Positions 1 through 8,560 of a stretch of DNA of 64,000 nucleotides are shown here, piece after piece (position 1 is the first letter of the stretch; the number at the start of each line of letters is the position of its first letter). A program made the translations under genes and the position numbers. Source of the DNA: Pseudomonas fluorescens (GTDB lineage: Bacteria; Pseudomonadota; Gammaproteobacteria; Pseudomonadales; Pseudomonadaceae); contig NZ_CP015637.1 of assembly GCF_001708445.1 (NCBI RefSeq), forward strand, positions 3,597,001-3,661,000, given 5' to 3'. A model generated the notes under the pieces. It was not told where the DNA came from, did not search any database, and saw only the letters and a program-made list of their open reading frames with translations.

Positions 1-1002
1 TGGGCCGGTGGAGTCATGCAGGCCGAACAGCTCACGCACGTGGGCAGCGTTGATTGCCTTGCCTTCCCAGTCACCGATATTGAAGTTGTGGGTCAGGTGC
101 GTGTCGGTGGAGGTTTCCCAGCTTTCATCGATGCCGTTGGGAATACCACTGAGCAAGCCTTGCTGGGTCTTGGCGGCGAGGAAGCCGTCGAGGCCGCAGC
201 CAAATTCCGGGGTGGTGATTTCCTGGGCGTAGGTGGCGCTCACCGTGGTGATATGGCTGGAGTACGCCATGCCGGCCTTGAGGAACGACATCTTGCCGTA
301 GAACTCCATGCCTTCCTGTTGCAGGGCATGGGGGGGAATGCCCAGTTCCGGGGTCGAGGCCAGGCTGACCACGCCTTGATAGGCCAGGTTGTGAATGGTG
401 AACAGCGTTGGCGTGCGTGACCCACGCCAGTGCATATAGGCCGGGGCCAGGCCAGCTGGCCAGTCGTGGGCGTGCACCAGGTCCGGGCACCAGTGGATCT
501 GGGCGAGGTTGGCGGCCATGTCGGCGGCGGCCAGGCCCAGGCGGGCAAAGCGGATATGGTTGTCGGGCCAGTCACGGCCGTTGTTGGCGCCGTAGGGCGT
601 GCCTTCGCGCTCGTAGAGCTCGGGGCAGATCAGCACGTAGATGACGAGGCCATCCTTGAGGTCCATGCGCCCGATCTTGCACGGCGGCAACGCGGCGTGG
701 CCGCCGAGTTCGCCGATGATATGGATCGGGTTGTCGCTTTCCATCACCTGCGGGTAGCCCGGGATCAGCACTCGTACATCGTGCAGGTGCGCCATGGCGC
801 GGGGCAGGGCGGCGGAAACGTCGCCCAGGCCTCCGGTTTTGACCAGGTCGGCGAATTCAGAGGTGACGAACAAGACTTTCTTTCGGTTCGGGTTCTGACT
901 CACGATCGGCCGCACAGTGTTGGGCAGGTCGGCCAACGAGGTGGGCCCCCCTGCCGGCTTACTAAAACGCTCTCCCTGAGTCTCTACAGCGGCACTGATC
1001 AT
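1..1002 (-). CDS. glgA: Glycogen synthase GlgA, N-terminal part (runs off the window)
   Basis: ADP-glucose-dependent glycogen synthase, which extends alpha-1,4-glucan chains in the cytoplasm. About 334 N-terminal codons are visible. The ADP-glucose contact motif K-T-G-G-L-G-D occurs about 15 residues after the VLFVTSE strand, and the GT5 hallmarks HAHDWPAGL and LFTIHNLAYQG follow. The protein has an N-terminal extension of about 40 residues before the catalytic core. The ATG at 1002 is preceded on the minus strand by a GGGAGAG ribosome site. The C-terminal half, including the second Rossmann domain, lies outside the window. The family identification is firm from the motif set. Confidence 0.93.
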   Translation of the reverse strand, partial: MISAAVETQGERFSKPAGGPTSLADLPNTVRPIVSQNPNRKKVLFVTSEFADLVKTGGLGDVSAALPRAMAHLHDVRVLIPGYPQVMESDNPIHIIGELGGHAALPPCKIGRMDLKDGLVIYVLICPELYEREGTPYGANNGRDWPDNHIRFARLGLAAADMAANLAQIHWCPDLVHAHDWPAGLAPAYMHWRGSRTPTLFTIHNLAYQGVVSLASTPELGIPPHALQQEGMEFYGKMSFLKAGMAYSSHITTVSATYAQEITTPEFGCGLDGFLAAKTQQGLLSGIPNGIDESWETSTDTHLTHNFNIGDWEGKAINAAHVRELFGLHDSTGP

Positions 1003-1504
1003 AATTCTCTCCCACGTGTTGGTCGGCTAACGGCCCGCTGCCACTAGCTCCGAAGACCGCATCCTGCGGCCAGGCGCACAAGCGTTATACAAACTGGCAA
1101 GGCTTATGCCAGATGCACGGTCAGCTGAAATAGATTGGATGGACGGGCATCGGCTGTGAACTGCGTGCGCTCGCGCCACCTTAAAACTGGACCTACGGCA
1201 GAGTTGTAAAGTTTCGATTTTTTGCGGGGTTTTTGTTTTGGAACGGACCCATCAGTCATGAGTCTAGGACAGATCCCAGAGCCTGTAGGGTTTATGTGGG
1301 AATTTTGTAGGACAAAAACTTGTAACGAGGGTTGTGGCGAGCAGGCTCGCCCTGCGCTGGCGTGCGAAGCGCTCCCAAACGGTTTTGGCGGCTTGCACCC
1401 CGTTGCCAGTTTTCAGGGCCGTTTCGCGCCCCACCGCGGGGCAAGCCTGCTCTTCACAGAGAGGGTATTCCCATCATGAGTGCAGGCCGCCCCTTATTGG
1501 TGCG
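1003..1504. other. Intergenic region with glgA promoter side and a REP pair
   Basis: This 500-bp gap lies between the glgA start and the 3' end of the hydroxyacid dehydrogenase, both on the minus strand. Positions 1003-1330 show no coding pattern and must carry the glgA promoter. Positions 1333-1460 hold a class C REP pair (listed separately). No further gene is supported. Confidence 0.6.
1333..1460. repeat. REP pair, class C (TGTGGCGAGC type)
   Basis: One unit starts with TGTGGCGAGCAGGCTCGCCC and an inverted partner ends with GGGGCAAGCCTGCTCTTCACA. The two palindromic ends face each other around a short spacer, as in Pseudomonas REP doublets. The same class recurs at about 37160 and 42363. 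Confidence 0.75.
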
Positions 1505-2458
1505 TCAGCCGAGTAGGCGAATGGGCGCTCCATCAGCCCAAGCCTGGATGCTTTCGATCATCTGCTGATAAAACTGCCGGTAGTTCTGCTCACTCACATA
1601 CCCCACGTGGGGCGTGGCCAGTACGTTGGGCAAGTGGCGGAACGGGTGATCGACCGGCAACGGCTCTTCGGCATACACATCCAGCGCAGCGCCTGCCAGG
1701 CGACCAGCGGTCAAGGCCTGCACCAGCGCCTGCTCATCCACGATAGGCCCGCGCGCGGTGTTCACCAGCCGTGCGCTTGGTTTCATCCAGCCCAGCGCCT
1801 GCGCATCCACCAACCCGCGACTGCGTTCGCTGAGCACCAGGTGAATGGTCAGGATGTCGGCCTGTTCGAACAGTTCGCGCTTGCTGACCCAGGTCACCCC
1901 GGCTTCGGCGGCGCGCTGCGGCGTAAGGTTTTCACTCCAGGCGATCACCCGCATGCCGAACACCTGGGCGAACTGTGCGACTTTCTGGCCGATGCTGCCT
2001 AGGCCGAGGATACCCAGGGTCTTGCCGTACAGGTCGCCGCCCAGGCCCACTTGCCAGTGGCCGGCGCGCAGGGCATTGGCTTCGGCGAGCAGGTTGCGGG
2101 TGGAGGCCATGATCAGCGCCCAGGTCAGTTCCGGCGCGGCGTGCTTGTAGCTGTCGGTGCCACATACCTGGATGCCCAGGGCCTTCGCGGCCGCAATGTC
2201 GATGGCGGCATTGCGCATGCCGCCGGTCACCAGCAGCTTGAGGTTCGGCAGGCCTTGCAGCAGGGGTTGATCGAAGGTCGAGCGTTCGCGCATTACGCAA
2301 ATCACCTCGAAGCCTTTCAGGCGCTCGATCATCGTGGTGGTTTGCGCCGGATAATCGTGCAGGAAGTGCACCTGGCCGACGGTGTCCAGGACCGACCAGT
2401 CCACCACGCCTTGGGCCACATTCTGCCAATCATCAATGACTGCAATCTGTACCGACAT
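1505..2458 (-). CDS. D-2-hydroxyacid dehydrogenase family protein
   Basis: Predicted NAD(P)-dependent D-2-hydroxyacid dehydrogenase, 317 aa. The split catalytic domain surrounds a Rossmann domain with the dinucleotide motif GILGLGSIGQKVA near residue 150. The catalytic set follows family spacing: Arg in VNTARGPIVDE, Glu in DVYAEEPLP, and His in LATPHVGY. The ATG at 2458 has a GAGG ribosome site about 9 nt upstream. Substrate cannot be read from sequence; the closest general class is glyoxylate/hydroxypyruvate reductase-like or phosphoglycerate dehydrogenase-like enzymes. The gene stands alone, with the decayed hydrolase just upstream. Confidence 0.88.
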   Translation of the reverse strand: MSVQIAVIDDWQNVAQGVVDWSVLDTVGQVHFLHDYPAQTTTMIERLKGFEVICVMRERSTFDQPLLQGLPNLKLLVTGGMRNAAIDIAAAKALGIQVCGTDSYKHAAPELTWALIMASTRNLLAEANALRAGHWQVGLGGDLYGKTLGILGLGSIGQKVAQFAQVFGMRVIAWSENLTPQRAAEAGVTWVSKRELFEQADILTIHLVLSERSRGLVDAQALGWMKPSARLVNTARGPIVDEQALVQALTAGRLAGAALDVYAEEPLPVDHPFRHLPNVLATPHVGYVSEQNYRQFYQQMIESIQAWADGAPIRLLG

Positions 2459-2484
2459 TCACGAGTGCCTCGAAAAAGGTTGGA

Positions 2485-2771
2485 TTAAAGGGCGCTCAGG
2501 CCCTGCAACAGTGCGGTGTGAAACTGGGCCGGTTCTTGCGTTTTCGGTGCATGGCCTAACCCCGGGAATTCCACCAGGGTTGCATGGGGAATACCGGCGG
2601 CCCGAGGTCTTTGCCGATGGCGGTGGTGGCGGACGTGCCGATCAGCAGCAGGGTTGCCATCCGCAGGTTCTTGAATGCGTAATACACTGGCCGGGTGAGG
2701 ATCATGTCGCAAATCGACGCCGAGTTCCATGCCACCAGCATATGGCAGGGGCGGTCGCTCAGGCCGGCATA
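2485..2771 (-). pseudogene. Alpha/beta-hydrolase remnant (5' part lost, frameshifted)
   Basis: The minus strand carries two frames of one alpha/beta-hydrolase. The first (2741 downward) reads YAFKNLRMATLLLIG then TTAIGKDLGPP. The second, ending at the stop at 2485, reads HATLVEFPGLGHAPKTQEP and carries the HxP-type end of the fold with the catalytic His region. About 20 residues between these blocks are missing and the frame changes there. An in-frame TGA at 2772-2774 and loss of everything upstream, including the nucleophile elbow, show that the gene is dead. The break lies about 25 bp from the end of the neighbouring Ig-like gene, so it marks a rearrangement junction. Confidence 0.75.
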
Positions 2772-2797
2772 TCACGCTCGTCCCGTTTGGCCGCACG

Positions 2798-5700
2798 TCA
2801 TGGCTGCAGACACCAGGCCCATGTGTATGTATTTCTGTTGATACACCGCACGATATCCGGCCTCATGGAATCCCAAAACACGCCCGTGAGGAAGTCGCAG
2901 CCCTCTTCAACCCCCAGCCAGTAATATGAGTCATACGGAACGGGTAATGGCGAACCGTATACGGTCCGCATAAACGATATGCCATCGGCATAATAGATAC
3001 CTACAGCGCCAGGTAGTGATTTGCGCCAGGCGACGGCCTGGCTCCAATTCATTCCTGCACGATTTTCACGCAGTTGCCATACGTTGCTGACCTCTACACG
3101 GTATGACGCGGTATTGCCTGCCCTGTCTTCTACATCGATATAGGTGCTTCCGTTAGCCATGCCCCTGACCTTGCCGTCGTTTAAGTTGACCGTCGCGATA
3201 CCTGGGTTTCTTGAACGGTATGAGTAAGGAGGCGAGCCCCCTTCTGCCTCGCGTATCTGGGCATTGCCCGGGTATTCCTGGCCGTTTCGTGGCCAGCCGG
3301 GAGCGACGATGGCTCGCCCGTTCAAAATCATGGTCGAGTTGCCAATAGTCAACGGCGGCGCTTTTAAAACGGAGTAGATCACCGGTGGAAACACGATCGC
3401 ATCCGCCCGTTCTGGGCTGGTGCTGAACGCGGCCGAGAACTCCATCGTCAGCGTCGAAGCGTGGTCCAATTCATTGAGGTAAGTGGCCAGGATCGGATGT
3501 TCGTAGCGACCCTGGTTTATCCAGTCGCCATTGACACGATCACCCCCGCTGCCGTTTAGGAGGGTGATCGGGTAATTCACGCCGTTCTTTTTGCCTGTCA
3601 ACGTCAGCCAAACCGGCCAGAACTCGGTAATAAAGTGCCAGGTGCCAATATGGGCGGTCGCCCCGTCAATCACTTTTGCCAGGTCGAGTATTTGGGTTTG
3701 TTGATCTGCTTCGTTGATACGGATGATGGTTTTCTGCAATTCATCCAACGGAATAGGCAGCACCTTCACGGTCAATATCTCAGAGTCCGGCGACGGTTCA
3801 CCCCTGCGGGTGACCACGTACTTGAACGTCATGAACTGATCGCTATTGCCTATGTTGGCCGCAATGGCCTGCCGGGGGATGTCGAACACGACCTCTCCCG
3901 CTAATTCGTTGCCGAATTTGGCCGGGATGTCCGGCGAGCCTTGCCCTTGCCTACCGAGCATGGACACTTTGATGGAGTCGGTGTCGAGCATCCCCACGTA
4001 GCGCACCACCAGGTCGCTGCCATTCAGCGCATCCAGCGGCGCCAGCGTGGCCCTGCCTGGCCCGGTGATCGTGGCTCGGACCAAGTCCGGTGGTGGCAGG
4101 TCCATCAGGCCTCGGGCAATCAGCACGGACGTGATTTCGGAGTAACGCGTCGGTTCCAGCCCACGCTTGAGGGTGTAGGAAACAATTACGTCCTGATCAA
4201 GGTTGCGTTCGACAAAGACGTACGGCACCACGAACTCAGCGAGTTCGCCATCCCGGTGGACATCGTAGTCGACTTGGGTGCTGGCCAGCGGGCCTGTCCA
4301 CCACAAGATCATCTGGTCGCCTGCGCGCGTGCTGGCGAAGGGGGCAATGACTTTGGCGCCATTCTTTACATCGTCCGGGTCCAGTTGAGCGCCCGATGCC
4401 TTTTCGATCTTGGGTGGGGGCATATCGCGTTTGGGCTCGCCCACTTGATAGGTTTCGCTCAGTGAGTCCTGCCCGGTGCGCAGAAGGGTGTAGAACACCT
4501 GCACGCGCAACCCGTCAAACCGCTTGATATCTTCACCCGGTACGGTGAACGAGAGCACGCCCTTGTCATTCGGGATGCTGTCAAACCGTTTGCTCTGCTT
4601 GTACTCAGTCGTGATGTTGGGGTTGCTGACCAACAGCGTGATCTGGATGAGGTCGTCGGGTCGCCAGGTGTCCTGTTCACGAAAGCTGACGGTGGCGTTG
4701 GCAGGGCCTGGGGGGATAATGTCGCCTACCGCCTCTACCACCCAGGGGGCGGGCCATTTCAGCGCTTCACCGATAACCGACAGGAACAGATTGTGCGAGC
4801 GCTTGGTCGGCTGCCCGTTACCCTCCAGCAAGTAGTGAACGGTTGCGCTGCCACTGGCAATGGCCTTGACCAAGGCATTCGGTACGTCGAAATAGTAAGT
4901 CCTGCCCCCAGGTAACACCTGATCGTCAATATGGGGTACAGAGCCATTTTCATTGGTCCCGGCCCAAATCAGAAAGACGCGCTCGTAGATCCGGGCATTG
5001 GCGGCTGAGACATAGAGCCCGATTCTTACGTGTTGATTGCCCAACTGAGCCAAGTCGATGGTGGGGGCCGTATCGGGAAAATCCAACCAGGGAGGGTCCA
5101 AACGATCATTGCGCAGGTACACCGATATCCAGGTTATGACCGACCACAGAGCCCTTGGGTCGGGACCATTGCCGGTGGGGCCTATCACTTGGAAAGCGAC
5201 TGGCAATTGCTCGCTGTCGCCGACATCGATAATCGTCGGGTACTCCACGGTGAGCTTGATGTCAGACCCGACGTCAGCGGGTTGCACTCGGTACTCTATG
5301 ATCACGTTGCCCCAGGCCAGCCGAAGTAGATCATAGGGCGCCATATTCTCCCAGTGTCGGAACGTTATCTGAACACCGAGCTTGGCACGGTCATCATTGA
5401 TACCGTCAATTTCTACATCGGGCGGCAGCACCAGGACCAGTTTTCGATTGCCGGGCTGGGTGGGTTCCGGCGCGATGCCTCCTGGACGACGCAGATTGAC
5501 GCGCAACCGCAACGGCATGGTTTCCGAAGGGTTCCCACTGAGACGGATGACCCTGACCTGTACCGGGTCGGCCCACGACTCGCGAATGAAATTTTGGGAG
5601 ATCGTAAAGGGGATACGGGTCAGGTTTTCGTCGCCGTCGCGAATCTGGTTGAACGCCACCGCGACGCCTGCCCAGTAAAACTCAAAGCTGGTGCCTTTGG

Positions 5701-5872
5701 GCGTTGAAGGCGGACGGGCAATATGCACCACCAGGGGAATCTCGGTATGCCGAATGCCGATGCCACCATCGGCCCGCTCGTGGTCGCCTACGATAGGGGG
5801 TTGCAAGAGCCCAATCTCGACCGGTGGCAGATCGGGTACAAACGGATTGACCGGTGCAGGGTGCTTGATCAT
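2798..5872 (-). CDS. Large Ig-like repeat protein with lectin-like C-terminus
   Basis: 1024-aa protein of unknown function. It is built of about seven modules of roughly 100-120 residues that share a pattern: a short Pro-rich linker (for example MPPPKIEKA, MDLPPPDLV), an L-x-G-x-DL strand, then a D-I/V-P turn and a Y-x-V-x-R strand. Residues of about 870-930 form a bacterial Ig-like (Big_2-type) domain with PGIATVNLNDGKVRG. The last 90 residues, with NWSQAVAWRKSLP and YYWLGVE and several Cys, resemble a C-type-lectin-like fold. No signal peptide, TM segment or anchor is visible. The gene is divergent from the related gene at 6102. It could be a secreted adhesin-like protein, but an export route is not evident. 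Confidence 0.7.
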   Translation of the reverse strand: MIKHPAPVNPFVPDLPPVEIGLLQPPIVGDHERADGGIGIRHTEIPLVVHIARPPSTPKGTSFEFYWAGVAVAFNQIRDGDENLTRIPFTISQNFIRESWADPVQVRVIRLSGNPSETMPLRLRVNLRRPGGIAPEPTQPGNRKLVLVLPPDVEIDGINDDRAKLGVQITFRHWENMAPYDLLRLAWGNVIIEYRVQPADVGSDIKLTVEYPTIIDVGDSEQLPVAFQVIGPTGNGPDPRALWSVITWISVYLRNDRLDPPWLDFPDTAPTIDLAQLGNQHVRIGLYVSAANARIYERVFLIWAGTNENGSVPHIDDQVLPGGRTYYFDVPNALVKAIASGSATVHYLLEGNGQPTKRSHNLFLSVIGEALKWPAPWVVEAVGDIIPPGPANATVSFREQDTWRPDDLIQITLLVSNPNITTEYKQSKRFDSIPNDKGVLSFTVPGEDIKRFDGLRVQVFYTLLRTGQDSLSETYQVGEPKRDMPPPKIEKASGAQLDPDDVKNGAKVIAPFASTRAGDQMILWWTGPLASTQVDYDVHRDGELAEFVVPYVFVERNLDQDVIVSYTLKRGLEPTRYSEITSVLIARGLMDLPPPDLVRATITGPGRATLAPLDALNGSDLVVRYVGMLDTDSIKVSMLGRQGQGSPDIPAKFGNELAGEVVFDIPRQAIAANIGNSDQFMTFKYVVTRRGEPSPDSEILTVKVLPIPLDELQKTIIRINEADQQTQILDLAKVIDGATAHIGTWHFITEFWPVWLTLTGKKNGVNYPITLLNGSGGDRVNGDWINQGRYEHPILATYLNELDHASTLTMEFSAAFSTSPERADAIVFPPVIYSVLKAPPLTIGNSTMILNGRAIVAPGWPRNGQEYPGNAQIREAEGGSPPYSYRSRNPGIATVNLNDGKVRGMANGSTYIDVEDRAGNTASYRVEVSNVWQLRENRAGMNWSQAVAWRKSLPGAVGIYYADGISFMRTVYGSPLPVPYDSYYWLGVEEGCDFLTGVFWDSMRPDIVRCINRNTYTWAWCLQP

Positions 5873-5930
5873 GAGGATTTCCTCGCAGGCGTATGGCGAA
5901 ATTGAACCTCTGCGCGAGGACCGCTGACTA

Positions 5931-5946
5931 CTGTCAACTCTGACAG
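5931..5946. promoter_or_regulatory. Palindromic operator-like site, copy 1
   Basis: CTGTCAACTCTGACAG, a dyad of CTGTCA and TGACAG around ACTC. The identical sequence recurs at 5999-6014, 68 bp away. The flanks of the two copies are inverted relative to each other (GGTGGCGAC after copy 1, GTCGCTACC before copy 2). Confidence 0.6.
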
Positions 5947-5998
5947 GTGGCGACGAATGGAACGAGAAGCGGCCGGTGTTGAGACCACTGGTCGCTAC

Positions 5999-6014
5999 CT
6001 GTCAACTCTGACAG
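5999..6014. promoter_or_regulatory. Palindromic operator-like site, copy 2
   Basis: Second exact copy of CTGTCAACTCTGACAG, about 87 bp upstream of the right-hand gene's ATG. Two identical dyads in a short divergent promoter suggest a dimeric repressor or activator controlling both genes. The regulator is not identified. Confidence 0.6.
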
Positions 6015-6101
6015 TAGCCATGCCCCGCCCATCATTGTTTGATAACACCAACCGCTCAATAGCGTCGCTTGAGTGTTCGCTTGATCAGTCGGAGAGAATC
6101 C

Positions 6102-7568
6102 ATGGACATTGCCCTGGCCCCCCAATCACCCCGCCAACCCAGGCAACTCGATCGCCTCAATATTCCGGGTATGAAGCAAAACGTCATTGGCTATGACGGG
6201 GGCGTTGGCCTCTGGTTGCTGACGTATGGCTTGACGGTGGTGGTGGACAGGAACTGGCTGGCAAGCCCGGGCGATGTGATCAATATCGTGCGCATGCCCG
6301 ATATGCTGCAATTGGCAACCCTGATGCTCAAGGAGGGCGATGAGGCGGCCAACCATTATTTCTTCAGCATTGAACACAAGAACCTTCCTGATGGTGAGGT
6401 GCGGCTGGGGTACGTGGTGCATTTCAAAGAGGGAGGCGAGGCCGCTTCCTACACCTTGAGCGTGTTGGTGAAGACTGACCTGCCGGGTGGAAGAAACAAT
6501 AATCCACCGTTCCCTGGCGTAGGGCATTCAGAGCTCAAGTTCACCCTGTCGACCACGATTATTGACCCTCCGGATGCCATACGCGGGGTAACGGTGACAG
6601 TTGCCCCCTATCCGAACATGCATGCCCGGGACATGATCCATTTCTCTTGGGCAAGCGTCCTTATCATCCAACAAGTGGCGGGGGTTGGCCGCGAAACCGT
6701 GTTCAACATCAGTCGTGACCAACTGATGGAAGGGGGCGACGGCACCGACCTGTTGGTAGGGTTTTTACTGGTGGACCAGGTAGGCAACACGTCGACGGAC
6801 AGGTCCGCAGATACCAAGGTGCAGGTGAACCTGGATAGTACGCGGCTAGAGGGCCCGGCCATTATCACCGATGGCCCCGTTGACACTATCGATATAGAGC
6901 GACTCAATGGCGAGGACCTGCTCATCGAGATGCACAACTCTGCAGCCATCGCCCCGGCGGGAAGTCTGTACGACATAGACTTCCGGTCCTACCCGCCCAA
7001 CGGGGGTGTGATTGTGCATCGTGATTTTGAACGGGTCATCACGGCTGGCAGGACGGTCACGCACAATGTCCCATATGGTGTGGTGCGTGCCGCTGCAGGC
7101 GGCCGGGTGGAAATCAAGTATGTGCTGAGGAAGCAGAATCCTGCCGTCGATCTGTATTCGAGAATCACCGTTGCGAAGGTATTCGGCTCGATTGTCAGGC
7201 TTGAGGCGCCTTATTTTGCCGAATACCCCGGCCATACGGTGCATCCTATTCCCAACTCCGCGCTGGTGAGTATTCCCTATTACCCATGGCGTCAAGCGCA
7301 GGATAAATTGACCCTGATCATGCGCTATGTCCGTGGATTGAATGATGTGGTGGTGTTCAGCGAGTCGAAGCTGGTCGGCGACTCGTGGCCAGAAGGCGCC
7401 CCCGTGCAGCGTTTGATCTACCGCCAGGACCTTGAACGATTCGACGGGTACAAACCGTACCTCTATTACGTCGTGGAGCCGCGGATTGTTGAGGGTTCTA
7501 CGCCGGAGTTGAATGAATCGTTGCGCCAGTTGGTACAGATTGGCCTTCCGGTCAGCGCCGACAGATGA
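6102..7568 (+). CDS. Ig-like module protein, paralogue of the divergent neighbour
   Basis: 488-aa protein without recognised function. It shares modules with the protein encoded at 2798-5872: both contain a DLERFDGYKPYLYYVVEP / EDIKRFDGLRVQVFYTL segment and an LNGEDLLIEM / LNGSDLVVRY strand followed by a Pro turn and a Y-V-x-R strand. About four such modules are visible, and the lectin-like end of the neighbour is absent. The ATG at 6102 is chosen over a start 33 bp upstream because GGAGAG sits 5 nt before it. No signal peptide is seen. The divergent placement and shared operators suggest co-expression as a functional pair. Confidence 0.7.
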   Translation: MDIALAPQSPRQPRQLDRLNIPGMKQNVIGYDGGVGLWLLTYGLTVVVDRNWLASPGDVINIVRMPDMLQLATLMLKEGDEAANHYFFSIEHKNLPDGEVRLGYVVHFKEGGEAASYTLSVLVKTDLPGGRNNNPPFPGVGHSELKFTLSTTIIDPPDAIRGVTVTVAPYPNMHARDMIHFSWASVLIIQQVAGVGRETVFNISRDQLMEGGDGTDLLVGFLLVDQVGNTSTDRSADTKVQVNLDSTRLEGPAIITDGPVDTIDIERLNGEDLLIEMHNSAAIAPAGSLYDIDFRSYPPNGGVIVHRDFERVITAGRTVTHNVPYGVVRAAAGGRVEIKYVLRKQNPAVDLYSRITVAKVFGSIVRLEAPYFAEYPGHTVHPIPNSALVSIPYYPWRQAQDKLTLIMRYVRGLNDVVVFSESKLVGDSWPEGAPVQRLIYRQDLERFDGYKPYLYYVVEPRIVEGSTPELNESLRQLVQIGLPVSADR

Positions 7569-8000
7569 CTATGTCCAAGGCCCCGTCAGATAGGCTACGA
7601 GGCCATAGCGCGCTGTTTTGGCGATAGAGACCATAAGCAAGAAGCGCCACAGGGGTTCGCGCATCACCCCGGCCACCAAGGTCAGGGGGTCGCCTATGAT
7701 CGGCACCCAACTGAGCAACAACGTCCAGTGCCCCCAACGCGCGTAATGGCCGCGCGCCTTGTCCAGTTGCCGGGCACTCACCGGGAACCAGCGTCGCGCC
7801 TTGAAGTGATCCACCCAGCGGCCCAACAGCCAATTGACCAGCGACCCCAGCACGTTGCCTAAAGTGGCGATGCCCAGCAACCACCACAAGCTGTACTGGC
7901 CGCTGAGCAGCAAGCCCACCAGCACGGCTTCCGATTGCAGCGGCAGCAGGGTCGCGGCACCAAAGGCCGCGACGAACAGCCCGAGGTAACCAACCAACAC
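7569..8000 (-). CDS. yqaA: YqaA-family inner-membrane protein (DedA/SNARE-associated type)
   Basis: 143-aa membrane protein with about four hydrophobic segments. It carries the YqaA features LPLQSEAVL near residue 20, GNVLGSLVNWLLGR near 50, and SWVPIIGDPLTLVAG near 100, where the G-D-P-L loop is typical of the DedA-like superfamily. These proteins are linked to lipid or ion transport across the inner membrane, and the exact role of YqaA is not settled. Translation appears to start at GTG (8000), three bases after the stop of the upstream DUF411 gene, so the two are probably co-translated. It converges with the Ig-like gene, and the two stops abut. Confidence 0.85.
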   Translation of the reverse strand: MLVGYLGLFVAAFGAATLLPLQSEAVLVGLLLSGQYSLWWLLGIATLGNVLGSLVNWLLGRWVDHFKARRWFPVSARQLDKARGHYARWGHWTLLLSWVPIIGDPLTLVAGVMREPLWRFLLMVSIAKTARYGLVAYLTGPWT

Positions 8001-8003
8001 CGA

Positions 8004-8450
8004 TCAGTGCGCCGGGTACTCGGCGACCACGACATCCTGGCCGTCACGCGTCAGGCCAATGACCTGATAGGCCTCGGCTTGACCGTCCACTTCCATCCCC
8101 GGCGACCCCATGGGCATGCCCGGTGCGGCGATGCCCAGCAGGTCGTCGCGCTTGCGCAACGCCAACACCTGTTCGGCGGGGACATGACCCTCGACGAATT
8201 TGCCGTCGATGACCGCGGTATGGCAGGAACCCAGGCGCGGGGCGACGCCCAGGCGTTGCTTGACCGCGCTCATGTTGGTTTCGACGTGGTCATTGACCTT
8301 GAAACCGTTATTTTCCAGGTGGCTGATCCATTTTTTGCAGCAGCCGCAATTAGCGTCGCGGTGTACGTCGATGGGTATCAAGTCGGCGGCTTGGGCCAGG
8401 GCGGTGGTGAACAGGGCTGACAGCAGGGCCAGGCGCAAAGGGGTTTTCAT
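8004..8450 (-). CDS. DUF411 family periplasmic metal-binding protein
   Basis: 148-aa secreted protein of the DUF411 family, members of which often accompany copper or silver resistance genes. A cleavable signal peptide ends near LAQAAD at about residue 23. The core motif NCGCCKKWISHLENNGF gives a CxxC-like metal site, and later conserved positions include SCHTAVIDGKFVEGHVPA and GMPMGSPGME, the latter Met-rich. The ATG at 8450 is clear. It overlaps no other gene and lies directly upstream of yqaA. Copper binding is inferred from the family and the Met/Cys motifs, not shown here. Confidence 0.85.
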   Translation of the reverse strand: MKTPLRLALLSALFTTALAQAADLIPIDVHRDANCGCCKKWISHLENNGFKVNDHVETNMSAVKQRLGVAPRLGSCHTAVIDGKFVEGHVPAEQVLALRKRDDLLGIAAPGMPMGSPGMEVDGQAEAYQVIGLTRDGQDVVVAEYPAH

Positions 8451-8560
8451 GGAAGGTCTCGTCAGCAGGAGGTGGCCATTGGGATGGTGGCGATCATGAC
8501 CACGTCATCGCGGGCAAGCCAGCGCCGCCGGTGCGCGACGCCAGTGGTAATGTTTCAAAA

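Larger units (their letters stand above)
5873..6101. promoter_or_regulatory. Shared divergent promoter region of the Ig-like pair
   Basis: This 229-bp region separates the two divergent Ig-like genes and carries two identical 16-bp palindromic sites. The only ribosome site toward the right gene is GGAGAG at 6091-6096, which fixes its ATG at 6102. No other gene fits here. Confidence 0.6.
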
